From Chloroflexota bacterium (GTDB lineage Bacteria > Chloroflexota > Anaerolineae > UBA4142), in contig JACQYF010000139.1 in assembly GCA_016208315.1 (NCBI GenBank), positions 1 to 64,000 of the forward strand: 64,000 nucleotides of DNA. Reading direction: 5' to 3'. Positions 58,334 through 64,000 of the stretch are shown here, piece after piece. Below the pieces are notes generated by a model. That model was given only the letters and a program-made list of their open reading frames with translations, had not been told where the DNA came from and ran no database searches. Both the position numbers and the translations under genes were made by a program. Every line of letters starts with the position of its first letter. Position 1 is the first letter of the stretch.

Positions 58334-59326
58334 ATGGCTACCTTTATGCTCATCTTCGCCACCGCGCTCATCTTTGCGCTGGGTGGCACGCCGCTCGCCA
58401 AGCGCTTGGCCGTCCACATCGGCGCCATAGACCGGCCGAGCGAACGCAAAATTCACGCCAGTCCGATGCCGCTCTTGGGCGGCATCGCGATGTATGGCGC
58501 ATTTCTGATTGCCCTCGTCCTGTTTGCCGACCGGTTCTACATTCCGCAGTTGATCGGCATCGTGGTCGGCGCGACGTGGGTCTCGCTGCTCGGCATTTGG
58601 GACGACCGGGTAGGATTGGGTGCGACGCTCAAGTTGCTGGGGCAGATCTTCGGCGCGCTCATTCTGATCGTGACGGGCGTCACCGCCGACGTTTTCCACA
58701 ACCCGCTGCTCGACATCCCGCTGACGCTCATGTGGATCGTCGGCATTACGAACGCGATGAACTTGTTAGACAACATGGACGGCTTGTCGGGCGGAGTCGC
58801 GGCGTGCGCCTCCGCGTTTTTCTTGTTGATCGCCGCGCTGAACGGACAATATCTCGTGGGGAGTCTTGCGGCAGCGCTGCTCGGCGCATCCGTGGGTTTT
58901 CTCGTCTACAATTTCAATCCCGCCTCGATCTTTATGGGCGATACCGGCAGTCTCTTCCTCGGCTATATGCTGGCCGCGGTCGGACTCAAGCTGCGCTTTA
59001 GCGACCACCCCGATGTCGTGGTTTGGCTTACGCCGCTGCTCGTGCTCGGCCTGCCCATTTTCGATACGACGCTGGTTTTCGTCTCGCGCTTGCGCCGCGG
59101 GCTGAACCCATTGACGCACGGCGGTACCGATCACTTGTCGCACCGGTTGTGCGCGCGCGGCTACACAGCGCGCGAAACCGTGTTGACGCTGTATCTCGTT
59201 TCAGTTATCCTGGGCGTGCTCGCGATGTTTATTGGGCAAGCGGGAATCGTCGAGAGTATTATCGTCGGCGCGGTCGCGCTGGCGGCGGGCGCAATTGGGC
59301 TGTGGAAGTTTGAATTGACTACTTGA
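58334..59326 (+). CDS. WecA/TagO/MraY-family undecaprenyl-phosphate sugar-1-phosphate transferase
   Basis: IGAIDRPSERKIHASPMPLLGGIAMYGAF...NAMNLLDNMDGLSGGVA...FNPASIFMGDTGSLFLGY...HGGTDHLSHRL. Confidence 0.93.
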   Translation: MATFMLIFATALIFALGGTPLAKRLAVHIGAIDRPSERKIHASPMPLLGGIAMYGAFLIALVLFADRFYIPQLIGIVVGATWVSLLGIWDDRVGLGATLKLLGQIFGALILIVTGVTADVFHNPLLDIPLTLMWIVGITNAMNLLDNMDGLSGGVAACASAFFLLIAALNGQYLVGSLAAALLGASVGFLVYNFNPASIFMGDTGSLFLGYMLAAVGLKLRFSDHPDVVVWLTPLLVLGLPIFDTTLVFVSRLRRGLNPLTHGGTDHLSHRLCARGYTARETVLTLYLVSVILGVLAMFIGQAGIVESIIVGAVALAAGAIGLWKFELTT

Positions 59327-59334
59327 CTTGACGC

Positions 59335-60711
59335 ATGGAGGATGCTTTGACGCTTGAAACCACGATTGCAAACAAAACGGCGCGCGTGTCGGTGATCGGC
59401 TTGGGCTATGTGGGTCTGCCGCTCGCCATCGAGTTTGCGCGCGCGGGATTTCCAGTCATCGGCATTGATATTGATGCGCGCAAAGTCGAAAGTCTGACGA
59501 GGGGTGTCAGCTACATTCCCGACGTCAAGAGCGAAGATGTCAAGATCCTCGTGAGCCAAGCCGGTTTTACGGCGACCGGCGATTACGATGTCCTGAAAAG
59601 CGTGGATGTAATTTTTATCTGCGTCCCGACACCTTTCGATCAAATGAAAGCGCCGGACCTGCGGCCGGTCATCTCCGCGACGAAAAGCATCGCCCCTCGC
59701 TTGAAAGCCGGGCAGCTCGTGATCCTGCAAAGCACGACTTATCCGGGCACTACGGAGGAAGTGTGCCTGCCGATTCTCGAAGAAACCGGTCTCAAGGCGG
59801 GCCAGGATTTTCATTTGGCCTTTTCGCCCGAGCGGATTGATCCCGGCGCGACGAGCAGCGCCGGATGGAATGTCAAGAATACTCCCAAAGTGCTGGGCGG
59901 GTTGACGCCGCGCTGTACCGACCTCGCCAAGCAATTGCTCGTGCATCTCACGCCGGAGGTATTCGTCGTCTCTTCGCCACGCGCCGCGGAGATGACGAAG
60001 CTATTGGAGAACATTTTCCGGTCGGTGAATATTGCGCTCGTGAACGAGCTGGCGGTCTTATCGGAGCGGATGGGGATTGATTTCTGGGAAGTGATCGAAG
60101 CGGCGAAAACGAAACCATTCGGCTTTATGCCCTTCTATCCGGGAGCAGGCGTGGGCGGGCACTGTATTCCTGTTGACCCTTATTACCTCTCGTGGAAGGC
60201 GCGTGAGTATGATTTCTTTACGCGCTTTATCGAACTTGCCGCGGAGATTAACGAAGGGATGCCATTCCACGTTATAAAGTTAGTGAGCGATGCGCTGAGC
60301 CGAGAGGGCAAACCGTTGAACAGCGCAAAGGTGCTCGTGCTCGGCGTGTCGTTCAAACGCGATGTGGACGACGCGCGCAACTCACCCGCGGAGCGCGTAA
60401 TCGAACTGCTGCTCGACCGCGGGGCGCAAGTGCGTTACCACGATCCCTACGTGCCAGCGTTCAAAGTGGGCGGCGATGTGTTTCATCGCGAAAAGGTCGA
60501 GTTGCGCTCCGTGTCCTTGACGCCGCAAGCCCTGCGCGAGAGTGACGCCGTGGTTATCGTCACTCCGCACCGCTCCCTCGATTACCGGCTGATCGTCGCC
60601 CACGCGCCCCTCATCGTGGATTCCGCGAACGCGACGGCGGGGCTGGAGCATTCGCAGCGCATCGTGCGGGTAGGCGCGTCGCCGAGCGCAAATGGTGGTA
60701 GAATAAGCTGA
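59335..60711 (+). CDS. Nucleotide sugar dehydrogenase (UDP-HexNAc dehydrogenase type, WecC/WbpA-like)
   Basis: VSVIGLGYVGLPLAIEFARAGFPVIGIDID...STTYPGTTEEVCLPILE...FSPERIDPGA...GAGVGGHCIPVDPYYLSWKA. Confidence 0.93.
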   Translation: MEDALTLETTIANKTARVSVIGLGYVGLPLAIEFARAGFPVIGIDIDARKVESLTRGVSYIPDVKSEDVKILVSQAGFTATGDYDVLKSVDVIFICVPTPFDQMKAPDLRPVISATKSIAPRLKAGQLVILQSTTYPGTTEEVCLPILEETGLKAGQDFHLAFSPERIDPGATSSAGWNVKNTPKVLGGLTPRCTDLAKQLLVHLTPEVFVVSSPRAAEMTKLLENIFRSVNIALVNELAVLSERMGIDFWEVIEAAKTKPFGFMPFYPGAGVGGHCIPVDPYYLSWKAREYDFFTRFIELAAEINEGMPFHVIKLVSDALSREGKPLNSAKVLVLGVSFKRDVDDARNSPAERVIELLLDRGAQVRYHDPYVPAFKVGGDVFHREKVELRSVSLTPQALRESDAVVIVTPHRSLDYRLIVAHAPLIVDSANATAGLEHSQRIVRVGASPSANGGRIS

Positions 60712-61340
60712 TGGACGAACATACGGTACTGCCGATTCAATTGCCCGAACGGCCCGCAGTCTTGATCGTCGTTTCCGGGCCCTCCGGGGTCGGCAAAGAT
60801 GCGGCGATCAAGCGCATGCGCGATCTGCGCTATCCCTTTTATTTTCTCGTCACGAATACGACCCGCCCCAAGCGCAGTGACGAAATCGAAGGCGTGGATT
60901 ATCATTTCGTCACCAAAGAGCAGTTTCTCGAAATGCAACAACGCGGCGAGTTTCTCGAGCGCGCGGTGGTGTACGGCTACGACTATGGCAACTCCAAGCG
61001 CGAAGTGAAGGAAGCGTTGGCGCGCGGTCAGGACGTCATCATGCGCATTGACGTGCAAGGCGCGGCGACCATCAAGCGCATGGTGGCGGACGCGATCTTT
61101 ATCTTTCTGCTGCCGCCTTCGATGGAAATACTCGAAGCGCGCCTTCGCAAGCGCCGCACCGAGCCGGAGGACTATTTGCGGCTGCGCTTGCACGCCGCGC
61201 GTCTCGAGATGAACGAAGTAGACAAGTTCGATTACGCGATCGTCAACGAAGACGACGCGCTCGACGAGACGGCGGAGCTGATCTACGCGATCATCCGCGC
61301 CGAGAAATACCGCGTCAAGCCCCGGCGGGTGAATTTATGA
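60711..61340 (+). CDS. gmk: Guanylate kinase
   Basis: VLIVVSGPSGVGKDAAIKRM...TNTTRPKRSDEIEGVDYHFVTKEQF...RIDVQGAATIKRM. Confidence 0.93.
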   Translation: MDEHTVLPIQLPERPAVLIVVSGPSGVGKDAAIKRMRDLRYPFYFLVTNTTRPKRSDEIEGVDYHFVTKEQFLEMQQRGEFLERAVVYGYDYGNSKREVKEALARGQDVIMRIDVQGAATIKRMVADAIFIFLLPPSMEILEARLRKRRTEPEDYLRLRLHAARLEMNEVDKFDYAIVNEDDALDETAELIYAIIRAEKYRVKPRRVNL

Positions 61341-61400
61341 TTATCGCGGGCAGGGCATTGACACCGCGCGCCAGCTAAAGCTGATGTTGCCGGGTTCAAC

Positions 61401-61427
61401 GTAGGACAAATTGCCAATTTGTCCTAC
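61401..61427. repeat. 27-bp perfect palindromic element GTAGGACAAATT-GCC-AATTTGTCCTAC
   Basis: 12-bp perfect arms, 3-nt loop, upstream of yebC. Confidence 0.9.
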
Positions 61428-61476
61428 AGCGTGGTATAATGAAATCGGATGGATCAGTTGGCGGAGGGACGATAAA

Positions 61477-62244
61477 ATGTCTGGACATTCCAAGTGGGCA
61501 CAGATCAAACGCAAGAAAGGCGTCGCCGACGTCAAAAAGGGCGCGATGTTCACGCGGCTGGGCCGTGAAATCGCGATTGCCGCGCGCGCCGGGGGGGGCG
61601 ATCCCGACGCGAACTTTGCGCTGCGGCTGGCCGTAGACAAGGCCCGCGCGAACAATATGCCCAAAGACAACATCGAGCGCGCGATCAAGCGCGGCACCGG
61701 CGAGCTGGCCGAAGGCGGGCAGCTCGAAGATGTCCTGTACGAAGGGTACGGTCCGGGGGGCACGGCGCTGCTCGTGCAGGTACTGACCGATAACCGCAAC
61801 CGCGCCGCGTCCGACATCCGACACATCTTTACCCGCACCGGCGGCAATATGGCTTCGTCGAATGCGGTCGCGTGGATGTTCGAGAAAAACGGAGTGGTCA
61901 CGCTCGACGCGCACGGCAAAGACCCCGACGAGCTGGCGCTCGAATTGATTGACGCGGGCGCCGACGACGTCAGAGTGGATGGCAAGGTCGTGGACGCTTA
62001 CACGACGCCGGAGAAACTCAGGCCACTGCGCGAGCAATTGGAAAAACGCAAAATCCCCATCACGTCCGCGGAAATCGCGTGGATTTCCAAGACCCCCGCC
62101 GAGGTGAGTGACGATCAGGCCGTCCAAACGATGAAGCTGATGGAAGCCCTCGAAGAGCACGACGACGTACAAAAAGTGTACACGAATCTTGAGATCAGCG
62201 ACGCCGTCATGGCGAAATTCGAGAATGCCAAAGAGCATGCCTAG
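61477..62244 (+). CDS. yebC: YebC/PmpR-family transcriptional regulator
   Basis: MSGHSKWAQIKRKKGVADVKKGAMFTRLGREIAIAARAGGGDPDANFALRLAVDKARANNMPKDNIERAIKRG. Confidence 0.96.
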   Translation: MSGHSKWAQIKRKKGVADVKKGAMFTRLGREIAIAARAGGGDPDANFALRLAVDKARANNMPKDNIERAIKRGTGELAEGGQLEDVLYEGYGPGGTALLVQVLTDNRNRAASDIRHIFTRTGGNMASSNAVAWMFEKNGVVTLDAHGKDPDELALELIDAGADDVRVDGKVVDAYTTPEKLRPLREQLEKRKIPITSAEIAWISKTPAEVSDDQAVQTMKLMEALEEHDDVQKVYTNLEISDAVMAKFENAKEHA

Positions 62245-62262
62245 TTGTGAGATGATGGACGC

Positions 62263-62757
62263 GTGATTATCCTCGGTGTTGACCCGGGCACGGCCATTAC
62301 GGGCTATGGGGTGATTCAGAGCGACGGCCGCGACCTCGGCTTGATTGATTACGGTGCGATCACCACGCCGGCCGATTGGTCGCTGCCCCAGCGTCTCGTC
62401 CGAATTTACCGCGAGCTAGATGCGCTGATTACCCAACATCGGCCCACCGATGCCGTCGTCGAGAAATTGTTTTTTAGCCGAAACGTTCGCACCGCGTTGT
62501 CTGTCGGTCAGGCACGCGGTGTTGCTTTGCTCGCCGCCGCTCAGCACAATCTGGCGATTCACGAATATACGCCGCTCGAGGTCAAACAGGCGGTGGTCGG
62601 CTATGGGCGCGCGGAGAAAATGCAGATTCAGCAGATGGTAAAAATGCTCTTGCAGCTCGACGCGATTCCACAGCCCGACGACGCCGCGGACGCGCTCGCG
62701 ATTGCGATTTGCCACGCGCACAGCGCGCATTTTGCCCGATTGGGGAGACAAATATGA
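62263..62757 (+). CDS. ruvC: Crossover junction endodeoxyribonuclease RuvC
   Basis: IILGVDPGTAITGYGVI...VVEKLFFSRNVRTALSVGQARGVALLAAAQ...DDAADALAIAICHAH. Confidence 0.95.
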   Translation: MIILGVDPGTAITGYGVIQSDGRDLGLIDYGAITTPADWSLPQRLVRIYRELDALITQHRPTDAVVEKLFFSRNVRTALSVGQARGVALLAAAQHNLAIHEYTPLEVKQAVVGYGRAEKMQIQQMVKMLLQLDAIPQPDDAADALAIAICHAHSAHFARLGRQI

Positions 62758-63329
62758 TCGCCACTTTGCACGGCAAACTGCAAGCGCGCGGCGAGGATGC
62801 CGTGATCGTCAACGTGGGCGGAGTTGGATTTCGCGTGCGCGTACCCACCCGCACGCTGGCTGATTTGGGTGGCATTGGCAGCGAAGTGCAGCTTTGTACA
62901 CATTTGCGCGTGCGCGAAGACGAGCTTTCGCTCTACGGCTTTTCGAACGAGGAGGAATTACGTCTGTTCGAAACGCTGCTCACCGTCAGCGGCGTCGGGC
63001 CCAAGGTCGCGCTCGGCGTGCTCTCGGCGGCATCGTCCGATACTCTGCGCTTGGCGATCGGGCAGGGCAATGTGGATGTGCTGACCGCGATTCCGGGCAT
63101 CGGCAAAAAGACGGCGCAGCGACTTGTGCTGGAATTGAAAGGCAGGATTGACGTGAGTGGCTTGGGCGCGCTGGGCGAATTGTCGCCCGTAGACGAGGAC
63201 GTGATGAACGCGCTCATCAACCTCGGCTACAGCGCTGCCGAAGCCGCGCGCGCCGCGCGCGCCGTGCCCTCCAGCGCGAAAACACCGGAAGAGCGCGTGC
63301 GGATTGCGTTGCAGAATTTGGGGGGATAG
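62754..63329 (+). CDS. ruvA: Holliday junction DNA helicase subunit RuvA
   Basis: MIATLHGKLQARGEDAVIVNVGGVGFRVRVP...TVSGVGPKVALGVLSA...ITAIPGIGKKTAQRLVLELKGRI-type motifs. Confidence 0.95.
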   Translation: MIATLHGKLQARGEDAVIVNVGGVGFRVRVPTRTLADLGGIGSEVQLCTHLRVREDELSLYGFSNEEELRLFETLLTVSGVGPKVALGVLSAASSDTLRLAIGQGNVDVLTAIPGIGKKTAQRLVLELKGRIDVSGLGALGELSPVDEDVMNALINLGYSAAEAARAARAVPSSAKTPEERVRIALQNLGG

Positions 63330-63342
63330 CGAAACGGCAAGT

Positions 63343-63672
63343 TCACGGTATGCTTAACGGGATCGTGGCGATGTCGCCATTGCCAAAGCTGTCCAGCGAG
63401 ACGCGAACCGTCCACGTGCCGCTACCGACCGCGCCGACGGCAAGGCGGTCGCTGTCCGCTCCATTCGGCGCTAAAGAAGCCACGTTCCGCCCGAAAGATG
63501 TCAGCGCGATCTGACTATTCGAGTCAAAGACGTCCACCCAGACCGCCGTCTCTGGAGAAGGTTCATCGCCCGTATTGGTGCAGCTCCAAATCGCCTCGAA
63601 CTGCACCATCGCGCCGGGCGGATCGGGGTTGAGTTGTGGGAAACCATCGTCGAAACTCAGGTGATATGCCAT
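63343..63672 (-). CDS. Small hypothetical protein, CARDB/Ig-like beta-sandwich
   Basis: MAYHLSFDDGFPQLNPDPPGAMVQFEAIWSCTNTGDEPSPETAVWVDVFDSNSQIALTSF...GSGTWTVRVSLDSFGNGDIATIPLSIP; CARDB-like pattern, no precise family. Confidence 0.6.
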   Translation of the reverse strand: MAYHLSFDDGFPQLNPDPPGAMVQFEAIWSCTNTGDEPSPETAVWVDVFDSNSQIALTSFGRNVASLAPNGADSDRLAVGAVGSGTWTVRVSLDSFGNGDIATIPLSIP

Positions 63673-63812
63673 AGGTCGTGCCTCCAATGCGAAAGTAGGC
63701 GGGATTGTCGCGCTGTTTCGGGCGTTTGTCTAGGGGTGCATGGACAATTTAGATTTGGTTGAGTAGAATACGGCAGCGATGAGCGAGCCGTATTTTTGTT
63801 TGGAGACGTGCC

Positions 63813-64000
63813 ATGAATTCCGATTGGGATGTTATCGTCGTCGGCGCAGGCCCCGGCGGTTCATCGGCGGCATACGGGTTAGCCAAAGCCGGGCTGCGCG
63901 TCCTGCTCCTCGAAAAAGAGAAAATCCCGCGCTACAAAGCGTGCGGCGGCGGCTTGACCGCCAAGGTACGCGCCGCGCTCGATTTTGATTTCTCGCCGAC
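63813..64000 (+). CDS. Geranylgeranyl reductase-family FAD-dependent oxidoreductase (partial)
   Basis: MNSDWDVIVVGAGPGGSSAAYGLAKAGLRVLLLEKEKIPRYKACGGGLTAKVRAAL; runs off the window. Confidence 0.85.
   Translation, partial: MNSDWDVIVVGAGPGGSSAAYGLAKAGLRVLLLEKEKIPRYKACGGGLTAKVRAALDFDFSP

Overview
The window looks like a chromosomal segment of a GC-rich, probably Chloroflexi (Anaerolineae-like) bacterium; the taxonomy is inferred from gene style only. Main blocks: (1) the N-terminus of a transposase on the minus strand at the left edge. (2) A GrdB/PrdB-like gene interrupted by an in-frame TGA at 907-909, in a V-P-V-[TGA]-P-V-C context with a hairpin starting just downstream: a strong selenoprotein candidate. 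(3) A starch/glycogen to glucose-6-phosphate to oxidative pentose-phosphate block (GH15, CBM48-like, glk, pgl, tal-pgi fusion, HAD, MerA-like flavoprotein, gnd, zwf, anchored thioredoxin). It contains a second TGA-interrupted gene, a peroxiredoxin-like protein with H-L-G-[TGA]-L-P-C and a suitable hairpin. The ORF track splits both of these genes. (4) A divergent radical SAM/methyltransferase pair. (5) Riboflavin-type genes, an SDR and DUF1684. (6) ATP-grasp, NnrE, discoidin lipoprotein, DUF3179 and DUF547. (7) A two-component system plus two FGGY/glycerol kinases around a membrane alpha/beta hydrolase, bounded by a truncated and a complete sulfite-oxidase-like gene. (8) Uridine kinase followed by a pseudaminic-acid-type cluster (pseB, C, G, I, H, Gfo/Idh, SpsF-like, class III aminotransferase) and a large surface-glycan locus (flippase, glycosyltransferases, methyltransferases, O-antigen ligase-TPR, WecA/TagO-type transferase, UDP-sugar dehydrogenase). 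(9) gmk, yebC, ruvC, ruvA and a partial FAD oxidoreductase. The glycan locus also carries palindromic repeats inside coding frames, inverted octamer arrays between genes and a perfect 86-bp tandem duplication. No CRISPR array, rRNA or tRNA was recognised by eye.
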